From Alteromonas sp. M12 (GTDB lineage: Bacteria; Pseudomonadota; Gammaproteobacteria; Enterobacterales; Alteromonadaceae), in NCBI RefSeq assembly GCF_037478005.1, contig NZ_CP144164.1:1612001-1676000 (forward strand): a stretch of DNA of 64,000 nt. The letters run 5' to 3'. Shown in pieces: positions 47,471 to 55,567 of this stretch. The notes under the pieces were generated by a model. The model was not told where the DNA came from, did not search any database, and was given only the letters and a program-made list of their open reading frames with translations. Within the stretch, counting starts at the first letter, position 1; each line of letters starts with the position of its first letter. A program made the translations under genes and the position numbers.

Positions 47471-50400
47471 TTCGACGCTCCATCCAATTATACAACACTG
47501 GTAATAAATACAAAGTGGTTAGGGTAGAGGTAAATAAGCCTCCAATCACAACAATGGCTAGTGGTTTTTGAATTTCTGCGCCAGGACCTGATGCGAAGAC
47601 TAGTGGAGCTAGCCCAAACATGGCAGTCATCGCTGTCATCAATACTGGTCTTAAACGTCGAGTTGCTCCATCAATAATGCGGATGAGAGTGTCGCTAATC
47701 TCCATTTTTGTTTGTTCAAAGTAGCTTACCATTACCACCCCATTTAATACGGCAATTCCCAATAAAGCGATAAAGCCCACCGATGCGGGAACTGACAAAT
47801 ATTGGCCACTAATAAATAAAGCGAAAATTCCGCCCATCACGGCAAAGGGGATATTTACTAAAATAAGTGCAGATTTTGCTAACGAACCAAAAGTAGTAAA
47901 CAGGATGATTAAAATCAGCAGTAATGAAATGGGCACAACCATCATAAGGTTATTGGTGGCTCGTTGTTGGTTTTCGAACTCACCACCAAAACTAAGTACG
48001 TAACCAGACGGCAGTTCCAGTGTGTTGGCAAGGGTCTTTTTTAACTCTTCGACAAAACCCACTATATCGCGCCCAGACACGTTGGTGGTTACCACTGAAA
48101 AACGATTACTGTTTTCTCGTTCAACTAAAATAGGTCCTTGCTTAAAGCTTATTTCAGCGATTTCATGCAGAGGTACTAAGCTAGCATCTGGTAACAAAAT
48201 TAGATTGTTTTTGATCTCGAGTAATGTGCCTGGACGCATTGCAGAGCTAGCAGAAGTAGCGAATACGACAGGGGTTTTACGTTTGCCCTGAATTATTTCT
48301 GATATTGCAACAGTTTCGAATTGTGAACGTAAATAACTCGACAATTCGGTAATGCTCATGGCATAGCGCTGCGCAATTTCTGGTTTGAGACGAATATTTA
48401 AAAACTCACCTCCTTCGGTGACCGCAGTATTGACATCAACACTCCCCGCAGTGGACTTAGTTATTTCGGAGATACGTGAGGCCAATTTAGCTAACTCGGT
48501 TAAATCCTGTCCAAACACCTTAATGGTTACATCTCCTGTGCTGCCAGTAAGCATTTCTGAAACTCGCATTTGAATAGGTTGGGTGAATCCAAAGTTAATA
48601 CCGGGAAACTGTTTTAGCACATCTCGAATGGCGTCGACTAATTCTGATTTAGAACTGAATCGCCATTGTGCTGGTGGGATTAATTCCATAAAAACATCTG
48701 TTTCATTCAAGCTCATTGGATCCAAACCTATTTCGTCGGCACCGACTCTGGCGACGATTTGGCTTATTTCAGGCACCTGTTCAAGCAATGCATTTTGAAT
48801 TTGTATATCCAGTTCCGTGGAAGCCGTTAACGTTATGTTTGGCGTTTTTTCAAGCTGTACAATTATGTCGCCTTCATCGAGCACAGGCATAAAGGTTTTA
48901 CCTAAATATACGAACTGCACGGCACTAGCGATTAATGCTAACAGTATGCCGATAATTAGCGGAGCAGGGCGGGCTAACGTTTTAGATAAGGTGGTGCGAT
49001 AATTGGCTTTGAGTGTGGTTACAAAACTAGGCTCAGCGGAATCATGTTGTTTAATTAATATTGAGGCCAGTGCTGGAATAACGGTTAGTGATAACAGCAG
49101 TGCACAAAACATCGCAAATACAATCGTCATCGCCACGGGCTTAAACAATTTACCTTCCAAACCGGTCAGTGTCAGTAAAGGCGAAAACACTATTATCACT
49201 ATGATTGTGCCGGAAACCACGGGTACGGCAACATCTTTACAGGCTCGAAAAACCAGATGTAACTTGGGTAAGTGGTTTTTTTTACTTAGCTGATTAACAA
49301 CATTTTCGACGACGACTACGGAAGCATCTACAAGCATACCGATTGCGATAACCAGACCGCCTAGGCTCATTAAATTGGCCGACATATTGACACTATTCAT
49401 CAGCCAAAATGTGCTCAACGCGGCAAGGGGTAAGATCATGGATACAACTAGTGCGGCTCGAATATTTCCTAAAAACAAAGTTAACACAATAATCACCAAT
49501 ATCACGGCAATCAATAATGCTTCTTGAATGGTTCCTATTGCTGTGTCGATTAAGTTCTTACGATTATAAAAAACGTTTATTTGTGAGCCAGTAGGTAGGC
49601 TCTTTTCAATTTGTTTTAACTTTTCACTAACGCCTTCTATTACTCTTGCCGTATTGGCATTTTTCAGCGATATAACGATGGCTTCAGTGGTTTCTTCACC
49701 ATTGCGGGTAACAGAACCATAACGGGTTAAATGACCCACGCTAACATCCGCCACATCAGATAATCTAATAGACTGTTGAAGACGGTTACTGATTCCCATG
49801 TCTCGAAGTTGATCTAAGGTATCTATGCGTCCTTCACCACGAATAATTAGCGCGTCGTTACCTATATCTAAACGACCAATATTCCCGTTCAAATTGTTTG
49901 CTTGAATCTGTTGAGCTAATTGGTTTAAGGTTAAGCCTAAAGTTGCTAGCTTTACCGGATCTGGTGTGATCTGATAAGTTTTCGCAAAGCCACCCAATAT
50001 ATTTACGTCGGCGACACCATCTATGGTTCTAAGTAAGGGCCGAATCTCCCACTCCAGTATTTGTCTGCGTTCAAGTAAACTTAGCTGCGGATTTTCCAGT
50101 GAAAACATAAACATTTCACTCAAAGGTGTACTCATCGGTGCAATACCGCCTTCAAGATCTGCGGGCAGCGAAGTCCAAATATTGTTTAGGCGTTCCGCCA
50201 CTTGTTGTCTAGCCCAGTAAATATCAGTGCCCTCAACAAAATCAAGGGTAATGTCGGTAATTGCGTACTTGGTGGTCGATCGCAATACTTGTTGGTCAGG
50301 GATCCCCAATAACTCTGTCTCTACGAGGAGAGTCACCTGCGCTTCTATTTCCTCAGCTGTCATTCCTGGCGCTTTCAGTATTACTTTAACTTGGGTAGGC

Positions 50401-50528
50401 GAAATGTCAGGGAACGCGTCTATAGGGATATTCATCCACGAGACAATGCCGGTGAGCATGACTCCTACCGCCATTAGTAGAATGAAAATCCGCTGGCTAA
50501 GGGATAATCGAATCAAATTAGATAACAT
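47454..50528 (-). CDS. Heavy-metal RND efflux permease (CusA/CzcA type)
   Basis: A 1024-residue inner-membrane RND pump with two periplasmic loops and 12 transmembrane segments. It begins LIRLSLSQRIFILLMAVGVM, with the PDISPTQVKV loop start of the HME group. The proton-relay Asp is Asp401 in TM4 (AIGMLVDASVVVVENV). That motif is neither the DFGxxxDGA of Czc/Cnr pumps nor the exact AIGxMVDAA of CusA, so the metal (Cu/Ag or divalent Zn/Co/Ni) is left open. It is the third gene of the TolC-MFP-RND-DUF3240 operon and starts 4 bases from the MFP gene. Confidence 0.92.
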   Translation of the reverse strand: MLSNLIRLSLSQRIFILLMAVGVMLTGIVSWMNIPIDAFPDISPTQVKVILKAPGMTAEEIEAQVTLLVETELLGIPDQQVLRSTTKYAITDITLDFVEGTDIYWARQQVAERLNNIWTSLPADLEGGIAPMSTPLSEMFMFSLENPQLSLLERRQILEWEIRPLLRTIDGVADVNILGGFAKTYQITPDPVKLATLGLTLNQLAQQIQANNLNGNIGRLDIGNDALIIRGEGRIDTLDQLRDMGISNRLQQSIRLSDVADVSVGHLTRYGSVTRNGEETTEAIVISLKNANTARVIEGVSEKLKQIEKSLPTGSQINVFYNRKNLIDTAIGTIQEALLIAVILVIIVLTLFLGNIRAALVVSMILPLAALSTFWLMNSVNMSANLMSLGGLVIAIGMLVDASVVVVENVVNQLSKKNHLPKLHLVFRACKDVAVPVVSGTIIVIIVFSPLLTLTGLEGKLFKPVAMTIVFAMFCALLLSLTVIPALASILIKQHDSAEPSFVTTLKANYRTTLSKTLARPAPLIIGILLALIASAVQFVYLGKTFMPVLDEGDIIVQLEKTPNITLTASTELDIQIQNALLEQVPEISQIVARVGADEIGLDPMSLNETDVFMELIPPAQWRFSSKSELVDAIRDVLKQFPGINFGFTQPIQMRVSEMLTGSTGDVTIKVFGQDLTELAKLASRISEITKSTAGSVDVNTAVTEGGEFLNIRLKPEIAQRYAMSITELSSYLRSQFETVAISEIIQGKRKTPVVFATSASSAMRPGTLLEIKNNLILLPDASLVPLHEIAEISFKQGPILVERENSNRFSVVTTNVSGRDIVGFVEELKKTLANTLELPSGYVLSFGGEFENQQRATNNLMMVVPISLLLILIILFTTFGSLAKSALILVNIPFAVMGGIFALFISGQYLSVPASVGFIALLGIAVLNGVVMVSYFEQTKMEISDTLIRIIDGATRRLRPVLMTAMTAMFGLAPLVFASGPGAEIQKPLAIVVIGGLFTSTLTTLYLLPVLYNWMERRNAKTK

Positions 50529-50531
50529 TAT

Positions 50532-51566
50532 TCATTCCCCCAGCCCGAGCAGTATACCTTGAGCAGCGCTCACGGAGCTGATGAGTAGATGACTGTTAAT
50601 AAGTGATTCTTGACTAGTGACTGTATAATTTTCAGCAGCACTGCTAACGAGCGTGACTTTAACTGCGGTTAATTGATTACCTGATTTCACAAATACAAAC
50701 TGGGCTCCGTTCATCGAAAAAACCGATTGTTTGGGAACTAAATAAGCGTGCTGCGTATAAAATGGCGTGACTGACAAGTTCTGCCCTAAATTGTAAGGAC
50801 ATTCAGCGTGCAAGGGGTCGCTCCAAACCTTGCTAGAAAGTCCCGCGGCAACAAGTTCGATACTACTTATGTTTAACTTACACTGAGAGTTTGATGCGGA
50901 TAAGTAAGCCAGGTTTTTTGCTTCCTTGTTAGTAATATTAAAACTCAACCTGATGCTTTCTAAAGGAGTGACCCTAGCAATTACGCTGCCTTCTGTCAGC
51001 GATTCAAATCTAGTGTATTGCACTACGCCCTTGATTGGTGTTTTTAAGGTTAACGTTTCTGTTTCGTCATTAAAGCGGGCAACTAACTCAAAAAAGTGCT
51101 GCACTTCATCATACTCTAGCTTAGCTGCGAAATAGGCGTGAGTGATGTCAAGCCAGGCCTGTTGAGAGATAGCAGACTGAGCAAATAATTTTCTATTTTT
51201 TTCATACTGTTGCTGAGTAAGTTCAAACAACGATTTTTTTACCTGATACTGGCTATAATAGTGATGTACTTCCGGACCACTTAGTTCAACAAAATCCACT
51301 CCAATATTGAGCTTAGTGCCTACAGGGTGCAGAAATTGTACTTGCTGAGCCGTTAAAGGTGAACGGACAGTGTAAGCTTGCCCCGGCAATTCTGACACTT
51401 CACCCAGAGTAGGGCGACCTGCATATTCATTTATTTGTTCTACCCGTTTTGTCTGCAGCGCTAAATTGTTGAGATCTTTTACATCAAGACTAAACTGTTC
51501 TGCCGAAGTGGAAGTGATAACCAGTAAACTGGTGGCAATAAAGATGGATTTTACGAAACCTTTCAT
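50532..51566 (-). CDS. Periplasmic adaptor (membrane fusion protein) of the RND system
   Basis: A 344-residue exported adaptor with a leader (MKGFVKSIFIATSLLVITSTSA), a lipoyl/barrel-sandwich part (YTVRSPLTAQQVQFLHPVG), an alpha-helical hairpin (QVKKSLFELTQQQYEKNRKL) and the matching half TLKTPIKGVVQYTRFESLTE. It is shorter than CusB/CzcB (about 400), with no N-terminal His- or Met-rich metal-binding stretch. It links the RND pump to the TolC-type channel. Its start overlaps the TolC gene stop by four bases. Confidence 0.86.
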   Translation of the reverse strand: MKGFVKSIFIATSLLVITSTSAEQFSLDVKDLNNLALQTKRVEQINEYAGRPTLGEVSELPGQAYTVRSPLTAQQVQFLHPVGTKLNIGVDFVELSGPEVHHYYSQYQVKKSLFELTQQQYEKNRKLFAQSAISQQAWLDITHAYFAAKLEYDEVQHFFELVARFNDETETLTLKTPIKGVVQYTRFESLTEGSVIARVTPLESIRLSFNITNKEAKNLAYLSASNSQCKLNISSIELVAAGLSSKVWSDPLHAECPYNLGQNLSVTPFYTQHAYLVPKQSVFSMNGAQFVFVKSGNQLTAVKVTLVSSAAENYTVTSQESLINSHLLISSVSAAQGILLGLGE

Positions 51567-52759
51567 AAAGATTTTCCTGCTGCTTGATTAAGGGTGGCTA
51601 TATTTTTGGCCAAATTAATTTGATTTATGGCGTATTGCCCTTGAATTTCGACAATCTCTAGCGTCCTTCTTAAGATCCACTCTTGATCGGTTATATTGGA
51701 TGTCAGCAATTTATCTAAGGTTGGCTGTAGTTTCTGGGTTATCTGCAAAGATTGATTAAGCAGTGTTTGCCGTGCTTTACTAATTTCCAGCTGGGCGGCT
51801 GCATCGCTGATGGATTGCCGAATTAGTTGCTGCGTCTGTTTCTTTTCCATCGCGTATTGAGATTGAGCGGCTATAAATTCGTTATACTGAGTAGCTGTAT
51901 AGTTGTTGCCTACCGACAAAGGGATTTCAACGCCTAGGCCTATTTGCTTGTCAGTGATCCCTGCGGTTTCGTTCTGCTTAGCAAAAATTGAAAGGTTCCA
52001 AGGTTTAGCATGATTTGAAGCCCCATTAAGTAGGGCAATATTTAACTGCCAAATTGCATCTAATGCCTGCACGTCAGGATGCATGTTAAGCACATCTAGA
52101 TTTTTATTGTAGACGGTTTCATTGGTATTATCGGGTAGTGCATGTAAACCAGTAAGCTCAGTGTATTGTGCCAATAAGGTTTGGGTTCTATTTTGATGTG
52201 TTAACAAAGCGAGTTGAACCTGAATACGTTCTTGTTTTACGAGTAAGGTTAGGTATGAAGGGGTGTTACCAGCTTGTTCGAGTTGTTCGTAATGGCTTAG
52301 TAACCTATTTAGCACTTTGAGTTTTTGCTGCGCTTGTTCACGGTAAACATATTCGAGTTTATATTCCCAAATTGTGAAGCGGATCAGCCCAGATAAGAAT
52401 AGCGCTTGTTGTTGCAACGCATGGCGCTGAATTAAGGGAGCAGTACTTTTTAATTGCTGGTCAATGTCAGTTTGTAAACGTGATTTAATTGCTAAGTTCA
52501 AACTGATTTCTGTTTCTTTAGAACCTAGGCTTTGCTGGTTGTGCATATATAAAAGTCCAACCGTAGGAGGACTAGCAAACCAAGAATCAGAAGGTTGTTC
52601 AATTTTACCCTTTAACAGATTTTGTTTGTTATCCTGTTGGTGAATCTCTAACGCAGCATTTAATACATCATTGAGTGTCAACTGCGCGGCAAAAATAGAT
52701 GAAGGCCAAATAAAAAATAATATGAAAAGTGGTTTTGGGATTGCTGATAGATAAAACAT
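51563..52759 (-). CDS. TolC/CusC-family outer-membrane efflux protein
   Basis: A 398-residue outer-membrane factor. The leader is MFYLSAIPKPLFILFFIWPS with cleavage after IFA, and then AQLTLNDVLNAALEIHQQ, the usual OEP start. Two long coiled-coil helical repeats follow, with QIGLGVEIPLSVGNNYTATQ between them, as in CzcC/CusC relatives. An in-frame TTG at 52795 would add 12 residues, but the ATG gives a proper leader. First gene of the operon; divergent from the membrane-anchored LuxR gene across an 18-bp palindrome. Confidence 0.86.
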   Translation of the reverse strand: MFYLSAIPKPLFILFFIWPSSIFAAQLTLNDVLNAALEIHQQDNKQNLLKGKIEQPSDSWFASPPTVGLLYMHNQQSLGSKETEISLNLAIKSRLQTDIDQQLKSTAPLIQRHALQQQALFLSGLIRFTIWEYKLEYVYREQAQQKLKVLNRLLSHYEQLEQAGNTPSYLTLLVKQERIQVQLALLTHQNRTQTLLAQYTELTGLHALPDNTNETVYNKNLDVLNMHPDVQALDAIWQLNIALLNGASNHAKPWNLSIFAKQNETAGITDKQIGLGVEIPLSVGNNYTATQYNEFIAAQSQYAMEKKQTQQLIRQSISDAAAQLEISKARQTLLNQSLQITQKLQPTLDKLLTSNITDQEWILRRTLEIVEIQGQYAINQINLAKNIATLNQAAGKSL

Positions 52760-52845
52760 TATTTTGCGCTGCTTACTGGTTAGGTCAGTGCGCAAATTAT
52801 TGATGTTAATCGGTTATGGAACAATAAACACATGTAGGACTTGGC

Positions 52846-52863
52846 ATCGAACATATGTTCGAT
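52846..52863. promoter_or_regulatory. 18-bp perfect palindrome between tolC-type and luxR-type genes
   Basis: ATCGAACATATGTTCGAT is fully self-complementary. It sits 42 bases before the LuxR-type start and 87 before the TolC-type start. A dimeric regulator could bind it and control both directions; the adjacent LuxR-type protein is the first candidate. Confidence 0.7.
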
Positions 52864-52904
52864 ATAACCGGAATTGGTATTAAATTTAGAGAGTTGGAGA
52901 GTAA

Positions 52905-53396
52905 ATGAAAGATCGAATTATCATTTTAGTGCTAATTACCATCATGATACTCAATGCGATGGATGTCTTTGTTGATATACAATTAAATGTGCCTATTTGG
53001 CATGTGTTAGGGGAAAGCATAATTGTTATTGTTTCGGCCATTGCAGCTTTACTTCTCATCCATGATTTGCGGTTACGTTCTAGATCATTAAACCGCTTAG
53101 CGACAAAACTTAAAGATGCCAATATACAAATTCAGACGCTCAGCGGAGAAATCGCTAGCGAACGTAAACATTATGCTCAGGTTATTCAGGCGCAGTTTAA
53201 TGACTGGGGTTTGACAGTTGGAGAGCAGCAGGTAGCGATACTTATTTTAAAAGGTTTAAGCTTAAAAGAAATTGCCTCCGTTAGGGACACGAAAGAGGCC
53301 ACTGTTAGGCAACAAGCCTCTAGCTTATATTCGAAAAGCAACTTACAAGGTCGACATGAATTGTCAGCGTGGTTTTTAGAAGACTTTCTTAATTAA
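52905..53396 (+). CDS. Membrane-anchored LuxR-type regulator
   Basis: A 163-residue protein with an unusual order: two N-terminal transmembrane helices (about 4-20 and 31-51, IIILVLITIMILNAMDVFV and IIVIVSAIAALLLIHDL), a coiled coil of about 35 residues (SLNRLATKLKDANIQIQTLS, then GEIASERKHYAQVIQ), and a LuxR/GerE helix-turn-helix (about 98-160: LTVGEQQVAILILKGLSLKE, then SVRDTKEATVRQQASSLYSK). There is no receiver or autoinducer domain. A short periplasmic loop between the helices is the only outside part. GTTGGAGAGTAA precedes the ATG. It is divergent from the metal-efflux operon, so it probably controls that operon from the membrane. Confidence 0.85.
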   Translation: MKDRIIILVLITIMILNAMDVFVDIQLNVPIWHVLGESIIVIVSAIAALLLIHDLRLRSRSLNRLATKLKDANIQIQTLSGEIASERKHYAQVIQAQFNDWGLTVGEQQVAILILKGLSLKEIASVRDTKEATVRQQASSLYSKSNLQGRHELSAWFLEDFLN

Positions 53397-53417
53397 CCGT
53401 ATTTTCGTTAGGTTTTA

Positions 53418-53447
53418 GCGCATGTTTCCGGTTACTGAAACATGCGC
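53418..53447. repeat. 11-bp perfect hairpin after the LuxR-type gene
   Basis: GCGCATGTTTC and GAAACATGCGC around an 8-base loop, 22 bases after the LuxR-type stop. No T-run follows, so it may be a processing hairpin or a weak terminator for the convergent LuxR-type and PL7 genes. Confidence 0.6.
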
Positions 53448-53500
53448 TTGCCCCACTGCACCTTGTGCACCGCGGAGGTAACTATTGGACTCACTCTCGT

Positions 53501-54616
53501 TTAACGGGCTTCCGGTGAACTTAATGTCAGCTTACTAAAAGTCACTTGGGTATAGTCACCATTCATTTTGTCCGTTTGCCAATCCCCAGTTCCTAAACAT
53601 CCTGCATACCAAAGAGTGCCTGCTTGGTCTTTTGTGCTGCATTGGTTATACGCTCCGGCTTTAAAGTAATGAGAGTCACCAGCATAACCTAGTGGATTAT
53701 CTTTCGGGTCAATCTTTCCGTAAGCGTCAATATTATTAGCGAGGTTTATCTCGTATTTAACATCGTCTTTGCCTTCTGCGCTAAAGGTTAGGTACATGGT
53801 ATTTTCGTACACATTGATGCTATAGCTAAATTCTTCTCCTAATGCGATGCCAGTATTTCCAGGTTCATTTGGGTTTTCCCAAGTATTTCCCCATACTGGA
53901 TAGGCAATATCGGTGCGATTCGGATCAGTTTTTGCCAAGTTGCGCTCATAATTCCAAAAAACAGAGCCTTTTTGATGATTTGGCCACTTTTTAAAATAGA
54001 TTTTTATCGGTTCATTACCCCAGCCAAAACCTTGATTTTTAGCGATTACCTTGTCATCTTTCACCGCATGAATTTGACCCACTACCACTGAAAATGCAGC
54101 AGGAGTGTCGGGGTTTTTGGCCCGCAGGGCTACATGATCTACTTTTAGTGTTGCATCTACTTTACTGCCAATAGCAGCAAATTTAGAGGCTAAAGGATGG
54201 GCTGCCAAAGCAAAGTTATTTCCCGGAGCTTTAGTCTTAATTTTTTTATTTACACCTCGGAAGGTTTGGCGTAGTTCGCTACGCGTATTACTTGATGAAG
54301 CAGTGGTGATTGCTTTATTCGGAGTCGCGAAAACCATGCCGCCATTTTCATCTAAATAGAAAAAATCAGGGTGAACATAGGTTTGCATTTCAGCCACGTC
54401 GATTTCATCAATTTTGCCATTGTTGTCGATGTCCACCGGCACGGTAATTTTCCAATTAGATAAATCAAATTTGGTTGCAGGAACATTAGCAACGGATGAG
54501 ACAGGACTACTAGAATCATCTTGCATACTATTGTTTGAACAAGCTAAAACAAAAGATATCGACAAAGGTAATATGACACTTGCTTGCGCAATTTTTTTAA
54601 TTCGCGGTTTATTCAT
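53501..54616 (-). CDS. PL7-family alginate lyase, lipoprotein
   Basis: Cleaves alginate by beta-elimination. The 371-residue protein has a lipoprotein leader (SFVLACSNN, Cys26). The three PL7 hallmark motifs are present: RSELRQ (residues 112-117), QIH (181-183) and YFKAGAYNQ (about residue 325), lining the active groove with the catalytic His and Tyr. QIH, rather than QVH, is usually linked to polyguluronate or mixed preference. A DIDNNGKIDEIDVAE stretch (about residues 62-76), like a Ca2+-binding DxDxNG loop, lies before the catalytic core. Expected at the outer membrane. Divergent from the spermidine-synthase-like gene. Confidence 0.93.
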   Translation of the reverse strand: MNKPRIKKIAQASVILPLSISFVLACSNNSMQDDSSSPVSSVANVPATKFDLSNWKITVPVDIDNNGKIDEIDVAEMQTYVHPDFFYLDENGGMVFATPNKAITTASSSNTRSELRQTFRGVNKKIKTKAPGNNFALAAHPLASKFAAIGSKVDATLKVDHVALRAKNPDTPAAFSVVVGQIHAVKDDKVIAKNQGFGWGNEPIKIYFKKWPNHQKGSVFWNYERNLAKTDPNRTDIAYPVWGNTWENPNEPGNTGIALGEEFSYSINVYENTMYLTFSAEGKDDVKYEINLANNIDAYGKIDPKDNPLGYAGDSHYFKAGAYNQCSTKDQAGTLWYAGCLGTGDWQTDKMNGDYTQVTFSKLTLSSPEAR

Positions 54617-54824
54617 TTAGTTCTCTTATTAAAGTTCTCAATAATTTGCCTACTATTTTAGACAAATCCATAACAAATACTTAATCAATTGATTATGTAT
54701 TAATTTAACTGGGAATTAGCTGGAATGCATTAATTGTTTACAAGCAGCATTGTTGTAATTAGTTAACCGTATAATTATGTTAATCTGTGGGTTTGTTTTC
54801 AGAATATTTTTTTAAGGGCAATTC

Positions 54825-55502
54825 ATGATCCCATGGACCCAGTTAGGCACTGCCAATATCCCTAATGGTGGCGGTGAAATGAAACTATCGCAACGAGGTG
54901 ATGAATTTTCAATACGTTTGTCAGGTATTCGTGGCGAACTGATGAATAGTCGAGTCTATAATTCAGAGAAAGAGCTTTCTAAGCTAGGCTGTGCTTATTT
55001 AAAGTCAGTTGATGATGCTCAAGTATTAGTGGGTGGGTTAGGCATGGGGTACACACTCGCAGAAGCCCTAAAAGCTGTACCCTTGTCAGCACAAGTTACG
55101 GTAGCTGAATTAGTTCCTGAAGTGGTTGTCTGGAATCAGGGGCCATTAGGAGAATGTGCTAAGCGTCCACTCGATGATCCTCGCACTAAAGTGGTAGTGG
55201 GCGATGTTAAAGCGCTGTTATCAACTAATAAACCGACCTTTGATGCTATTTTACTGGATGTTGATAATGGTCCTGAAGGGCTTACTCATGCCAATAATAA
55301 TTGGATTTATTCAATACAGGGAATTCAAGATATCTATCAGGTATTACGACCTAAGGGGATGCTAGCGGTTTGGTCTGCAGGTCCTGATTATCTGTTCAGC
55401 GTGCGTTTAAAAGATGCTGGTTTTGATGTTGATACCCGTGTAGTGAGAGCGCGGCAAGGTAAGGGAAGCAGGCATACTATTTTTCTGGCTAGAAAACCCT
55501 AA
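54825..55502 (+). CDS. Spermidine synthase-like SAM-binding protein
   Basis: A 225-residue protein with the Rossmann fold of the spermidine synthase/methyltransferase group: VGGLGMGYTLAEALKAV (SAM-type glycine loop), VTVAELVPEVVVWN (acidic end of beta2), VVVGDVKALL and ILLDVDNGPEGLTHANNN (the aminopropyl-acceptor-loop region). It lacks the N-terminal tetramerisation domain of true spermidine synthases (about 285 residues), so it may be a methyltransferase or a reduced aminopropyltransferase. Divergent from PL7. A perfect 17-bp hairpin follows. Confidence 0.8.
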   Translation: MIPWTQLGTANIPNGGGEMKLSQRGDEFSIRLSGIRGELMNSRVYNSEKELSKLGCAYLKSVDDAQVLVGGLGMGYTLAEALKAVPLSAQVTVAELVPEVVVWNQGPLGECAKRPLDDPRTKVVVGDVKALLSTNKPTFDAILLDVDNGPEGLTHANNNWIYSIQGIQDIYQVLRPKGMLAVWSAGPDYLFSVRLKDAGFDVDTRVVRARQGKGSRHTIFLARKP

Positions 55503-55520
55503 GAACCGGCTAAATCTACC

Positions 55521-55557
55521 AGTAGAGCTAAAATCGAGTTTCGATTTTAGCTCTACT
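55521..55557. repeat. 17-bp perfect hairpin after the spermidine-synthase-like gene
   Basis: AGTAGAGCTAAAATCGA and TCGATTTTAGCTCTACT are perfect reverse complements around a three-base loop (GTT). It sits between convergent genes, 19 bases after the stop. No T-run follows, but the stem is long enough to protect or end both transcripts. Confidence 0.75.
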
Positions 55558-55567
55558 GAAGTCTTTG

